A DNA stretch of 64,000 nucleotides. Source: Sciurus carolinensis (lineage: Eukaryota > Chordata > Mammalia > Rodentia > Sciuridae). The notes beneath the pieces were generated by a model that saw nothing but the letters and a program-made list of their open reading frames with translations, did no database searches and was not told the origin of the DNA. Shown here piece by piece: positions 1 through 11,339 of this stretch. Location of the stretch: assembly GCF_902686445.1 (NCBI RefSeq), contig NC_062219.1:143884057-143948056 (forward strand), given 5' to 3'. The translations under genes were made by a program, and so were the position numbers. The number at the start of each line of letters is the position of its first letter. Position 1 is the stretch's first letter.

Positions 1-74
1 TTCCTCATGCCTCCTCGGCCTCTCCCTCACATCCTTTCCCACAGTCCTGTCTCTGAGCAACTGCAGATCTGTTT

Positions 75-350
75 TGTCACTGTAGACTAGCCTGAAGTTT
101 TATGATGGTATGTAAATGGAATCCTACGGGATGGGAGAGGGGGCGGGCTCTGGCTTCTGGTGCTCAGCAGAACTGCTTTCTGATTCAGCCACATTGTTGC
201 AGATACAAGGGTGCGTTTCCTTCCTAGCACTGAGTAGCATTGTCCTATGGATATACCACCATCTCTGTGTCCATTCATTCCCAGGTTAATGGACATGGGG
301 CTCTTTCCAGTTTTTGACTAGTACAAATTAAGCTGCTGTGCCCACTCAGA
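75..350 (-). mobile_element. Old L1 fragment (3' ORF2 part), antisense
   Basis: Read on the plus strand this follows the antisense of the L1 ORF2 3' end: a block resembling the usual 'cattgttgcagatac' segment, then the 'ggatataccacc' and 'gtccattcattcccaggtt' segments, and an 'aagctgctgtg' end. It is diverged and has no open frame of useful length, so it is an ancient L1M-type piece. The exact subfamily cannot be assigned by eye. Confidence 0.65.
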
Positions 351-429
351 TACAAAGCTTTGCAACAGGCTCACATTCTTAATCATCGTTAATGGTTTCT
401 CTAAAGAGAGGTAAGAATAGGATGCATAG

Positions 430-647
430 CCTGGCCCAGGGCTGATGCCTGTAATCCCAGCGACTTGGGAGGCTGAGGCCGGAGAATCACGAGTGGGAAG
501 CCAGCCTCAGCAACAGAGAGAAGCTAAGCAACTCAATGAAACCCCTATCTCTAAATAAAAGAATACAAAAAGGGGTTGGGCATGCGGCTGAATTGTTGAG
601 TGCCCCTGAGTTCCATCCCTGGTACAAAAAAAAAAAAAAGAAAAGAA
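430..647 (+). mobile_element. Composite B1/ID SINE with 17 bp target-site duplication
   Basis: A 7SL-like left part ('gcctgtaatcccagc', 'ggaggctgaggc', 'ccagcctcagcaac') is joined to an ID-like right part ('ggttgggcatgcggctga', 'gagttccatccctgg') and an A-rich tail. This is the sciurid B1-dID type. The 17-base direct repeat at 413-429 and 648-664 (starting aagaatagg) matches perfectly and defines the insertion ends. Nothing in it suggests a gene. Confidence 0.92.
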
Positions 648-664
648 AAGAATAGGATGCATAG

Positions 665-2119
665 ACGCTGCATTGTATAGCAAAATCATACAGGACCAGA
701 AACAAGAATGCCAGGTTCCAAAGGCACTGGTCCCACCCTCCCTAAGGATGAGTAGTAGCCCCTGAAAAGTACAGTCGGAAGCCCTTTAATTAGATGCGGA
801 TTGGTTTCTCAGTGACGGAGGGTTGGCCTTAGATAACCTAACCTAGAAATCCCTGCTTTGCGTTCTCTCTCCCACGTTTACTAGTGGCTGACGGTTGACA
901 AGCCACTCAGCTCCCCAGTCCCAGGGGCAGCCAGCTCTCAGGCTGAGTCACGGCTCCTGCTGATGGGGAGGAGTGGATCACCCACCTGGTGACCAGGCAT
1001 CGTTCCCAGGCCGTTCCACTCCTCTCTGTTGCTGGGTCCTCCTGCTCATGAGAACACCAGCTCCTCAGAGCTACACACCACCTAAGAGCACATAGGTAAA
1101 CCGAGGCCCAGGGAGCTAGGGTGTGCCCACGACACCCCCTCCCCAGCAGTCACTGGCACGAGTGACCTCAGGCCCAGCTTTGCTGACATCTAGTCCAGAA
1201 CTTTCCCCCCTACACCATACAGCTTCCTGTTCACTATTCAAGTTGTATCTCAGGCATATACACTGAATGAAGTGAGTGCATATCTTTCCATTTTATAAGG
1301 AGGTAGAGTGGCCATCACCCTGTCTCAGAATGTTTACTAGACAATTCGTGATCGAATGCCAGATGCTTCAGTTGCCAGGACCCAGAGTGACGCCTCGCTA
1401 GCTAGGTAAATGCCGCAAGAAGGGAAACACTTTGTGGGGAGAGGAACTGTAATATGGGAGACAAATAGATGATTCATCCCCCCTGCTGTTGGTTGAAGTT
1501 ATAATTACCCAAACTTTAAAAATAAAACCTGAACAGCATCGCTGTCTCCGCCACACAGCAGCAAAAGCACAGCCCGATGCATCAGCTCAAATCACACATT
1601 TAACAACTGCTGTTTTAGGTTGAGACTAATTAAGGGACGATTCTTGGTACATGTATTCCTACCGCAATTAAATAACTCTCAGTGTAGGAGGGGATTGTGA
1701 AGACATCTGAAAATCTTCTTCTCACCCTTCGGTGTTAAGAAATGAATTTTTCATATGTACCACAGTTGTGAGAGGTTTGTGTTTAACTCAGGAGGGCCTC
1801 AATCTGTTGGTCTGGAGTGACTCTTCTTTAGAACGACTTCTACCTGGGGTCTCAGGCTGGAAGAGTTTCCATTTAGGCTGCTAAAATAGTCAGTGGCCAT
1901 CAAAGGCTTTGTGGTGGTTGACCAGAAGTCAGGTTGGGATCCACAAGACCTGGAAAGCCTCAAAGAGAGCAGGTGGGAGTCTCATGGAGCCTGGGAGCTC
2001 TGTGATGCCAAGAAATGGCTGAAATGTTCTTCTGTGCCTTTTCCTGTGTCACGTTCTGCCTGTAGCTCATCCTGGCTTTGACACACAGAAAGCAAGTAGG
2101 AGAGAGATGTCTGTGTCAC
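665..2119. other. Unique sequence, no gene seen
   Basis: No exon, RNA gene or clear transposon is visible. About 1040-1230 has weak MIR-like phrasing ('aaaccgaggcccagggag'). About 1500-1690 is free of repeats and rich in homeodomain-type cores ('actaattaaggg', 'gcaattaaataac'), so it may be a conserved non-coding element. The short open frame at 1893-2081 has no recognisable domain. Confidence 0.5.
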
Positions 2120-2128
2120 TCTTTGACT

Positions 2129-2321
2129 CTTTTTGGGACGCGGTGGGCGGGGAGTACCAGGTTAAACTCAGGGGCACTCAACCACTAAGCCACATCCCCA
2201 GCCTTATTTTGTGTTTTATTTAGAGTTGTTTAGCACCTGAGGCTGCCTTTAAACTCTGGATCCTCCTGCCTCAGCCTCCCGAGAGGCTGGGATTACAGGT
2301 GTGTGCCACCATGCCCAGCCG
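2129..2321 (-). mobile_element. Composite B1/ID SINE, antisense
   Basis: The plus strand shows the reverse complement of the composite SINE: 'aaccactaagccacatccc' (ID part), 'cctcctgcctcagcctccc' and 'gctgggattacaggtgtg' (7SL-like part). A 9-base direct repeat 'tctttgact' at 2120-2128 and 2322-2330 is the likely target-site duplication. Confidence 0.9.
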
Positions 2322-2555
2322 TCTTTGACTTTTAATGATGGACTTTGTGCTTATTTGTACAATCTAAGAGTCTCAGTCTCCTATCAACAGAACAATCCTA
2401 AGGTTCTTGAGTACCTGTTTCTCAATGTATATCTTTGGGGCAGAAGACATTTGCTATCTGCTCATGACAGATGCTGAGACAGGGAAATTGGGACCAACTG
2501 AAATGATTCTCATTACGCGCATCTAAGACAGTCAGTGATGACTTCAAAATGTCTA

Positions 2556-2633
2556 GGGGCTGGGAGGTAGCTCCGTGTGGAGCATGTGCTTAGCATGCAT
2601 GAGGCTCTGCGTTCTGTCGCCAACACCGGGAGG
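2556..2633 (+). mobile_element. ID SINE
   Basis: The element starts 'ggggctgggaggtagctc', has 'cttagcatgcatgaggctc' in the middle, and is flanked by the 9-base duplication 'aaatgtcta' at 2547-2555 and 2634-2642. It is diverged in the B-box region ('gcgttctgtcgcc'), so it is probably transcriptionally dead. Confidence 0.88.
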
Positions 2634-2642
2634 AAATGTCTA

Positions 2643-3819
2643 TATTGATTAGCTCTCTGGATTACAATATGATTAAAGTAGAGAGTGGGGTTTAGCTTCT
2701 AAGAAGTGTTTACACAGCAAGCATACGATTTTGACTTGGATCTTCTGCTTAGCTTCCTAGAGAGCCTGTGCCACGTGAGCAGTCTGTTGCTGATGATGAG
2801 GTTCGTGGCCAAGGCCAGTCACCCTTGCTAGTTCACCTACAGAAAATCCTTGGGCCCCAGTACATTTTGGTAAACGTTATTCAGTTGGTGCCAGGCTAAA
2901 CCAAACCAGAAATAAAGGACTTTTCAAAAAGTACCTCCAGAGAAGAATCCAGTTACTGACAGATCCATGCATCTAGCCCCCATCACGCATCCTGTATGGT
3001 ATCTGTTGCTTGGTGACTTGCAGTGATGGTGCTCTTGGCAACCATTTGCCGTGACATAAATCACCCACGGAGAGGATGAAGGGTCTTTCTTGCAAATCAC
3101 AACCATGGAGAGAGGTGAGCAGAAAACCAGGAGCAGGCTGACTGAAGAAAGGAAGAGCGGAGGGGTCTCCTCGGCCAGCCCTTGGCTGCAGGACCTGTCC
3201 TCAGAGCGCAGGAGTGTGGTGTCATTACCTCTCACACACCACGGCCCACCTCTCGGATTGAATGCGCTTTCGTGAGTGGGAAAGGCCCAAGCCCTGTAAG
3301 GGGAGCCCTGGGTTTCTGGGAAGCTGCAGAAGTGTGAGACAGGGGTGTGTGGGACAGGGGAGCCACCGTCAGCCTGAGTAGGGACACAGCAAGATCAGAA
3401 CCCCGGGCGGACTACAACCCAGGAGCAGGTCTAGGAGCAAAGGGCCACACAGCCTGGCATTTGTAGAGCTGAAGACAGGCAGAGAAATGACGTAAAGTGG
3501 ATGAGGTCAGCACGTTGGTCTTTGGATCCGCATAGCAGGAGGGGACCTCAGTTCATTAAAATAAACTGTCGAATGCAGACAGAGAGCACTAGACCTTCCT
3601 TCAGGAGAAGCTCTTCCCCAAGGTCTGAACGCCTTTGAGCAAGCAACAGGGGACTCACAGATTCCCCATCCTGCCAGCTACTGTCTCTATCCCCAGAAGG
3701 ATAACACGAAGGCACCCCGTGGGATCTGTGCCCAAGTTCATTGATGTTGACTTTCAAATGCCAAATCTCATTCTCATCCACCCTTCAGGAAACAAAATGT
3801 CTCACACACAAGCCACCAT
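2643..3819. other. Unique sequence, no gene seen
   Basis: Moderately GC-rich unique DNA. Short open frames on both strands (2924-3235 minus, 3090-3275 plus) overlap each other and show no domain. I see no repeat of known type. Confidence 0.45.
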
Positions 3820-4604
3820 GAAGGGAAGGGAAGGAAGGAAGGGAGGGAGGAAGGAGGGGAGGGAGGAAGGAGGAAGGGAGGGGAGGGAGGGAGGGAAGGA
3901 GGGAGGGAAGGGAAGGAGGGAGGGAGGGAAGGAGGGAGGGAAGGGAAGGAGGGAGGGAAAGAGGGAAGGAAGGAGGGAGGGAAGGAGGGAGGGAAGGGAA
4001 GGAGGGAGGGAGGAAAGAGGGAAGGAAGGGAAGGAGGGAGGGAAAGAGGGAAGGAAGGAGGGAGGGAAGGAGGGAGGGAAGGGAAGGAGGGAGGGAGGAA
4101 AGAAGGAAGGAAGGAAGGGAGGGAAGTAGGGAGGGAGGGAAGGAAGGAAGGAGGGGAGGGAAAGAGGGAAGGAAGGAAGGGAGGGAAGGAGGGAGGGAAG
4201 GAGGGAAAGAGGGAGGAAGGGAGGGAGGAAAGGAAGGAGGAAAGAAGAAGGGAAGGAAAGGAAGGAAGGAAGGAAGGAGGGAAAGAGGGAAGGAAGGAGG
4301 GAGGGAGGGAAAGAGGGAAGGAGGGAAGGAAAGAAGGAAGGAGGGAAAGAGGGAAGGAAGGAAGGAAAGAAGGAAGGAGGGAGGGAAGGAGGAAAGGAGG
4401 GAGGGAAGGAAGGAGGGAGGGAGGAAAGAAGGAAGGAAGGGAAGGAAGGAAGGGAGGGAAGGAGGGAGGGAGGGAAGGAAGGAGGAAGGGAGAAAGGAAG
4501 GAAGGAAGGAGGGAGGGAGGGACAGAGGGAAGGAAGGGAAGGAAGGAAGGGAGGGAAGGAGGGAGGGAAGGAAGGAAGGGAGGGAGGGAGGGAAGGAAGG
4601 AAGA
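3820..4604. repeat. Long GGAA/GGGA microsatellite
   Basis: About 785 bases of almost pure purine on the plus strand, built from ggaa, ggga and occasional gaaa/agga units in irregular order with larger repeating blocks. Open frames of about 160-290 codons run across it on both strands (Lys/Arg/Glu/Gly-rich one way, Pro/Ser/Leu/Phe-rich the other). They come from the repeat and are not genes. GGAA is the core of ETS-factor sites. The GGG runs allow G-quadruplex or triplex structure. Confidence 0.97.
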
Positions 4605-5034
4605 CCGACTGACCAAAACCCATAAACCTCAAAATGATCCAAGACATTTCCATTAAACACGTCACTTACTATAATGGGATTAAGAGTCTTTTGTGTGCCT
4701 CATTCTGTGCTGCTTCAATACCAGAAAGATGGTAAGAAATATAAACACAACCCAGGCTTACATTTTGGGTACTTATGAGCTAGCTGATCCACTGAATACC
4801 TAAAATTCTCTGCTGCATTTAAAGCACCTATGCTCCGTGTAGTCATTAGTTCCCACGAGTGATGCAACTAAGTGGTAGAGGTTAGGAAAGATGTTTAAGG
4901 TCACAGACTGATACATGCCAGACCTGGGATTGTAATTCACTAGTCCAACTGCAGTGCCTGAGTGTTTGGCAACAACTTAACTGAGGAAAGTAGCGCGTGG
5001 GCTATTGGAGAAATGAATCATCACACCCATCTCT
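4605..5034. other. Unique sequence between microsatellite and L1 fragment
   Basis: No gene or RNA seen. About 4860-4965 has weak MIR-like phrasing ('ggtcacagactgatacatgccagacctggg' type order), but I cannot assign it firmly. Confidence 0.4.
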
Positions 5035-5590
5035 TGATCCAGTGTGATATGAGCACACGTGCCCATGAGTGTACATAGCAGCATTATTCACAATAGCCAA
5101 AAGGTACAAACACCCCAAATGCCCTTCAACAAACCAAGTGTAGGTAAACAAAATGTGGTAGACCACGAGGTGGAATAGTATTCAGCCATGAATAACAACG
5201 AATCATTGATCCATGCTACACTGTTGATAAATCTTGAAAACACTATAAAAGGCCACATACCATATAATTTCATGTATATGAAATGTCCAAGTTAGACAAA
5301 TCCACAGAGATAGGTGGTTGCCAGGACCTGCGGCACAATGAAGGAGTGGGAATGATTGCGTTTTGGTTAATGAAGATGCTAAGAGGATTGGGATGAAGGC
5401 CAGTGGTGAAGCCGCTGCCTAGCATGCAGAAGGGTTGGATCCCCAGCAACACAAAAAGAGAAGAAAATGTTATGTAACTAAGTAGTGGTAATGTTCGCAG
5501 AACAACATCCAAGTGCTAAATGGCACTTTTAAATGGTTAAAACGGTGAATTTTATGTTATGTGTATGTTGTCTCTAAAAAAAAAAAGCAT
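5035..5590 (+). mobile_element. Old L1 3' end, split by an ID element
   Basis: Sense-strand L1M 3' end. The 'cagcattattcacaatagcc', 'aatgcccttcaac', 'gaatagtattcagccatgaa' and 'tgtatatgaaatgtccaa' segments appear in order, then 'ggtggttgccagga'. After the interrupting ID (5384-5466) it resumes with 'taagtagtggtaatg' and 'aaaacggtgaattttatg', and ends in an A-run near 5590. Confidence 0.85.
5384..5466 (+). mobile_element. ID SINE nested in L1M
   Basis: A diverged ID element ('aggattgggatgaaggc', 'gctgcctagcatgcagaagg', 'ttggatccccagcaacac') with an A-rich tail sits inside the L1M 3' end. It is therefore younger than that L1. Confidence 0.78.
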
Positions 5591-5881
5591 GTAATGTCCT
5601 TGGGGTAAGATGTTTCTTGTGACATTTGAAGGGTTCATAGATGTTTAAGGTACATTCTGTATGGAAAAATCTAGAACTGCACCAGTGGTGAAATCCAAAT
5701 GCACGTATCCTTCCTGCTTGTATATGAACGTGAAGGTGTCTTGTCTTTGGTGACAGAGTGTATCTGAGTCAGTAACTGGTTGACAGCTGTCATAGTGTGA
5801 TGATTTATAGAAACTAAAACATTTGAGAATTCATAATATCTGAATGGCACATGTAATTTCTTTTATATTGAGGTTATATTT
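5591..5881. other. Unique sequence
   Basis: AT-rich DNA between two repeats. Nothing recognisable is seen. Confidence 0.4.
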
Positions 5882-5890
5882 AAGAATTTA

Positions 5891-6097
5891 CAAGGGGCTG
5901 GGGTTGTGTCTCAGTGGTAGAGCACGGGCCTAGCACCTGTGAGGCACTGGGTTCGATCCTCAGCACCACATGAGAATAAAATAAAGGTGTTGTGTCCACC
6001 TACAACTAAAAATATGAAATATTTGAAATATTTCAAACTAATATATGAAACTAAATATGTGAAAAAAAATATATATGCAACTAAATATATGAAAAAA
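5891..6097 (+). mobile_element. ID SINE with extended AT-rich tail
   Basis: The head 'ggggctggggttgtgtctca' and the B-box-like 'gggttcgatcctcagcac' are well kept. They are followed by the sciurid-type tail 'aataaaataaaggtg' and then by degenerate 'atgaaactaaatat' repeats. The duplication 'aagaattta' at 5882-5890 and 6098-6106 shows that the whole stretch is a single insertion. Confidence 0.85.
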
Positions 6098-6106
6098 AAG
6101 AATTTA

Positions 6107-7084
6107 TGAGACTGTAAATCTGTAGGTTTTCTATGCATCTCGTCTCTGAGTTTTCTCGCTTTCGCTGGAATAATGGAAATGACTGATAAAGGATGAGTGC
6201 TCTGCATATCTAAATCCCAGGTCATTTTATGGGTTATTAACTATGCCAGATGGCACGTGGTATTAATCGGAGCCACTGCAGAGTTCTCACTACATTGCAC
6301 CACTTCTTTTGGCTAATTAAGAGACATCACCCTCTGTCGGACTGGAGGCCAAAGGGTGGGTCTTCCCTTATTAACAGACAGCAGGCTTGGAAGGAAAGGC
6401 TGGAAGTACAGCGTGTCTGAGGATCCAGGCAGTGCAAGAGGACAGGGTTCACAGCAAGGTGGCTAGAGATGGAGGTCCCGACCAGCCGCTGGCCTCCTAC
6501 GGACACTGAGTCCTAAGGGTCCCCTTCAGTCTGCCCAGTTAGACTGGCCTCGGTCTCTTTGCTAGTTGACAAAGACAAGCTGCCTAAGAATGGAAAATAT
6601 GTTAAGGAGGATTAAATAAAAACATTGGAATTAATTAAGAAAATCCCTCCCCATTCACAGTGACATATCTGCATTTAATTCTTTGATTCAAAAAGTGAGT
6701 TGGAAAGAAAATTAATATGTCTACACACATTTTTAACACTAAACCTCTTTCAAAATAAAATTTCTTCTTTCGACTTTTTTAAGTGTGTTGGAGATGAGGG
6801 CATGTGACTCTGTGCTTCGGAAGATCATATCTGTCCCCCTAAAATAATTCCAAAGAGACCACCATAATGTGTCAACATTCAACCTTTGCCTTGCCAGCAT
6901 TTATTGATAGGTTAGGAGAACAGAGGAAGATGCTGGAAGAGGGGATGAAGGGATATTGAAGACTCGATGGTCACCTCTGGGCTGAGACTTCCTTTAGTCC
7001 TCTGACACCACCATGCTCTCTGGTTTCAGTATCTCCCCACAGGTGCCTACACCACTTTCCCTTCTGCCCTTAACTTCCACTAAC
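6107..7084. other. Unique sequence, no gene seen
   Basis: Non-repeat DNA. About 6590-6730 is AT-rich with 'ggaattaattaag' and 'gcatttaattctttgattc' cores, and is a weak candidate for a conserved regulatory block. No exon was recognised. Confidence 0.4.
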
Positions 7085-7365
7085 TCAGGCCTCTGTATTA
7101 AACCACTTCCTCCAGGAAACCCTCCCTAACCACTGACCCAGACCGATCAAGTCCACCTGCTGTGCACTCCGCCACCCCATTTTCCCCAGGATAGTTCTTA
7201 CCAATACTTTCTGGTCATGGCATGCTAATTTATCTGCCATTCAGGAAAAACCTAGAAGGTTCATGAGAGCTCAGTCTATATTCATCTGGCTTTCAAGAGA
7301 ATATTCCCTCAGTCATGGTGCTAAGTAAATATTTGCCAAGCCAACAGATAATGGACAAATGAAGT
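7085..7365 (+). mobile_element. L2 LINE 3' end
   Basis: This follows the L2 3' untranslated order: 'ctccaggaaaccctccctaa' near 7110, a middle with 'ggttcatgagagctcag', and a 'gctaagtaaatatttgcca' terminus near 7320. It is ancient and diverged. Confidence 0.65.
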
Positions 7366-7739
7366 ACGAAGTATGAATGAAGATTTGGATAGGTCAGTAT
7401 TTCACCAAAGTGCAGCAATTAAACCCTAGTTCCTAAGGTTTTTTGAAAAAGTGGAATCTGATATTTGGGAAATAATGGGTTAAGAACAACTAACCCAGTT
7501 GATTAGTTGCAGGACTTCCCAGAACATTCGAAATGCTAAAGTTCATGAAATACCCAAGGGATGGGGAGATCTGGTATACTCGATGGTATTACCTAGAACC
7601 CATTACCCATAAATTCCTTTTCTTCAGTAAAGCATTTCATAAGACCAGTATCCTGAGGAGCATATCGTGGGCAGTGCCACAGAAGAAAAGAATAAGGGAA
7701 GTACTTTGCCTGACGAGAAAGCTAAAAATTGAGTAGAAT
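7366..7739. other. Unique sequence
   Basis: A short open frame at 7533-7736 shows no domain. No repeat was identified. Confidence 0.4.
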
Positions 7740-8160
7740 ACCGAGTAGACTTTTATAGCAGAAAATTTGGCACCGAGAAGGAATGCAATGAGAGACAAGC
7801 AGGGCTATAGTGCAAATTCGGGAAGGACCTCAGCACCATGCTGAACAGCTTGAACACTATGCTGCTGGGAAGTAATATCAACCTTTGAGAAAGAGTGTCA
7901 CGTCCTAGCTCGGTTTCTGGGAAGGTGATTCTGGTGGCAGTATGAATAGCAAAGCAGAGGGATGAGCAGTTTGCAAACAGAAGACCAGTTGGGTTATTCT
8001 GACATTTCTACTGAAAGAAGCTAAGGATATAGAGGAATGGCCCTTGGTAGAGGGAGGGAAAGGCTCTGGATCAGGAGATTCCAATATCAGATGTGAGATC
8101 AGTCAGGAAAGAGGAAGGCCAGGAGACGGCTCAGGAGAGAACCAACGTTGAAGAAGTAAG
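7740..8160 (-). mobile_element. Probable L2 fragment, antisense
   Basis: Weak similarity in order to the antisense of the L2 3' region ('caccatgctgaacagcttga', 'tggttattctgacattt'-like phrases). It is strongly diverged, so the assignment is tentative. Confidence 0.35.
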
Positions 8161-8739
8161 TAGAAAAAAGAGAAAGAGATAAGAAGTATGGTTAATGCAA
8201 ACAAACAAAAGAAGTAGCTTAGAATAAGTGGTGTTGTGGAAGCTAAGAGGAGAACTACAATGGGTATTCAAAATGCTGGAGGGCTCCGAGTTCGAAGTGA
8301 GCTTTACACACCCAGGGCAGGAATGGTGGTGGATTTCTCATGGGACACCGTGAAACAGTAATGTGATTTTGTAAAATTTCCAACTTCTAGATAAAGGGAG
8401 CCTTCTCCATAAATTACTGCATGCCCAGCTCAGCTCTTCCTGCCTGGCTGTTGCTGTGGCTCTTTCTAAGGCACTATTTAAATAAGTCTTCTGATAACCC
8501 TGCACTTCACTCTGGCTTCTGAAAATATAACCTTTTCCTCTCATTTTTTTTCTATGCCTAGCCACCTTATGATTTTCATTTCAATTAATGTATAGAGGAA
8601 TGGTTTATTACAAAAGGTTCAGTGGGGTTAACAAAAAGGATGGAGAAGCCCCATTTTATTTTTGAATGGTCTTGAATTGAAAACAAGTCTAAAAAGTAGG
8701 GAGGACAAAAATGCCCTTAGAAAATTCCTTTGAAAAAGG
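8161..8739. other. Unique sequence
   Basis: No gene or RNA was recognised. The minus-strand frame at 8338-8565 has no domain signature. Confidence 0.4.
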
Positions 8740-8990
8740 AAGCACCAGTGTGGGAGTCAGATGGCTCTGGGTTTGTATCCTCACTCTAATAGCTTCAAGC
8801 CTTGGGATCGCTGGGGAAAGAAAGGTGCTACCAGGAACTGTGGTGAACAGGACACTTGTGCTAATTCACGTCATCCTCACGATGACCCCCCAAAAAAGAT
8901 GAGACTCAAGTAGGTTCACGCAATTTCAGTATATAGTGAGTGACACAGATTCAAGCCCAGGGCTATTTGATGACCAAGCAGTTACTTTCC
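8740..8990 (+). mobile_element. MIR SINE
   Basis: MIR-type order: 'gctctgggtttgtatcctc', then 'aagccttggg', 'tcatcctcacgatgacc' and 'attcaagcccagggctat'. It is ancient and diverged. Confidence 0.65.
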
Positions 8991-9748
8991 ACCAGTCTGA
9001 AACTGTCATGGGAGCAGAATCAGATCTCTTTCTGTCGGCATATCCGGGGCCTACAAACTTATAGTAATCTGTTTATAACTTTTGGTTGAATAACCAAATG
9101 AATATCTGACGGAATAGGTGAATGAATGACGGACCTGTAATGCTGTTTCCCATCTCCTTAGTCTTGTTTAGCATTGATGTTCTCCTCTGTTGCTCTGTGA
9201 ACCTTTCCAATTGCTGAAGGGAAGGCTGAGCTTAGAGGCTGGGAGTTCTCTACCCTTAGTCCAAGCAGAATTCCTGCTCTAGAATAACTCGGTCAGTAAG
9301 TGATGACTTAGAGATTTGGAAACCTCAGGGTCACACGATGTTTGATGGTAGGTGAGGTGTACAAAGCAGCTAAGATCAACTGGATTGTTTGAACTAATTC
9401 CTCACCATCATGACATCAGCATGAAGGATGGAAATGTAGTGATGCAGAGTGTGGGTCAAAGGGAAAGTGTTCAAATGAAAGAAAGTGTGGTTAAAAGAAA
9501 GATAGGGTTGTATTCTGCTCTTTTGCGAGGCCTCAGCAAAACCATCACAGCAATTGGAACAGGGTCATTGCTGGAGGTCATGGTGGTGGTGGTCACAAGC
9601 AATGTCCAAGATGTGTGTCCACTCTGTGCTGGCCATGATGATAAGTCCTTTAGAGAAACCACCTGGTTTATCTGATGAAAATGCTAAGACCCAGGTGTTC
9701 ATTTTATTTCCTTTTTAAACATGTGGACTTGTCTGAGGTCATACAGCC
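8991..9748. other. Unique sequence, no gene supported
   Basis: An open frame of 107 codons (9352-9675, plus) lies here and a shadow frame lies on the other strand. Neither has a recognisable domain, and no flanking splice pattern points to an exon. Confidence 0.4.
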
Positions 9749-9764
9749 AAGATAATAATGACCA

Positions 9765-10273
9765 TAGCTGCTCAATTCACAATAGCCAGACTGTGGAACC
9801 AACCTAGATGTCCTTCAATTGATGAATGGATAAAGAAACTGTGGTATATATATACAATGGAATATTACTCAGCTATAAAGAATAATAAAATTATGGCATT
9901 TGCAGGCAAATGGATGAAGTTGGGAGAATATCATGCTAAGTGAGATAAGCCAATCTCAAAAATCCAAAGGGCAAATGATCTCACTGATAAGCGGATGATG
10001 ACGCATAATGGGGGGTGAGAGGGGGGCAAGAATGGAGGAAGGAGGGACTGTATAGAGGGAAAAGAGGGGTGGGAGGGGTGGGGGGGAAGGAAAAAATAAC
10101 CAGAATGAATCAAACATTATTACCCTATGTAAATGTATGATTACACAAATGTTATGCTGTTACTCCATGTACAAACAGAAACAACATGTATCCCATTTGT
10201 TTACAATAAAAATAAATTAAAAAAATAAAATAAATACAATAAATAAAGACATTTTCAAAAAGAAAAAAAAAAA
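9765..10273 (+). mobile_element. Young 5'-truncated L1 with perfect target-site duplication
   Basis: This holds the last part of L1 ORF2 (readable in frame to about 9943, with the WYIYTMEYYSAIKN motif of the ORF2p C-terminus), then the 3' UTR with a G-rich stretch (about 10010-10090), an 'aataaa' signal region and a poly(A) tail. A 16-base duplication, 'aagataataatgacca', at 9749-9764 and 10274-10289 is perfect. The element is truncated to about 510 bases and cannot move on its own. Confidence 0.95.
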
Positions 10274-10289
10274 AAGATAATAATGACCA

Positions 10290-11339
10290 AGATTTAAATG
10301 CCAGTCCTGCCTGGTTCCAGGGCCTGAACTCTGAACCCCATGTTCTTTTCCTCTAGGAGGGTATCATAAAGGTCACATTTCTCTGTCTGAGTTTGTTGTG
10401 CAGTCTTCCTCTATACTTCTTTGATGTGTATAGATTGCTCTCACACTCTTAAATATTTGAATATTTGATAATTTAGCAATATATTCAATTTTACTTCCAT
10501 GAAATTTCTGTCTGTTTCCTTGTTGGTGTGCCAAGTCCCCAAATCATTTTGAAATAAACTGGAACAGATTTGTTTGAGGAACTGACCAGAGTCCTAAAAT
10601 AGTCAAGTGCAAGGAATTCTGAAGAGAAAAGGCCGTAAGGAAACAGGAAAACTGGTCCCCATTCTCCAGGAGCTTTCACCACTGTGGAGATAAAATCTAA
10701 GCCAAGGAAGACCCCAGGAATGCCCAGCAAGGCACCTGTGACCCAGAGCAATTGTAGTCCAAGGATGGCATCTTCTAGCACAGGCATTATTCTCCTGGTG
10801 CTCTGTGGAAAGGGAGGCCAAGGAAATGGCCAAAGCCACTGAGGTTATTTGGAGAGCTTCCTGGGCACCGTGAGCCTCTGGTAGGACCTTTAAACAGGAC
10901 ACAGACCCAAACCCGCCAAAAATCCACATGAGTTGAAGAGGGTATTGCGATCAGGAAGGGGTCTGAATATCACAGCTCTGGTGATTCTATTTAAAATAAA
11001 CTTGAAGAATGAATAAACGCCAATATAAAACAACTTGAAAAACACTTAGTATTAACATCTTCTAAAACCAAAGTGGCTTGATAACTTTAAGATTTAGTAT
11101 AAAAAAATTAAACACCAGCTTCTCTGATCTGAAAATAAGCCTGTTGGGATCAATGGTTGGGTCTTCTCTTGCCACCATGCACAAGTGAATGGCACTCCAG
11201 GGACAGGAAGTTCTCCTGAAGAAGGAGAGGGATTACCACCTGGGAATGGAGCACCTGCCCCATGGCTTCTCACATCTCACAGTCCCCTCTTTCCATCTGT
11301 GCTACTCAGGGTCTTTAGTAAGTAGCTAATGGAGTGTTG
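10290..11339. other. Unique sequence, no gene supported
   Basis: Overlapping minus-strand frames (10491-10787 and 10603-10929) show no family motif. The GC and codon pattern does not stand out, so I treat this as non-coding. Confidence 0.4.

Noticed and set aside
3635..4665. Four open frames of 164-291 codons over the GGAA tract
   Set aside because: They are translations of a tetranucleotide repeat with no unique protein sequence. A 4-base unit without stops stays open in all frames.
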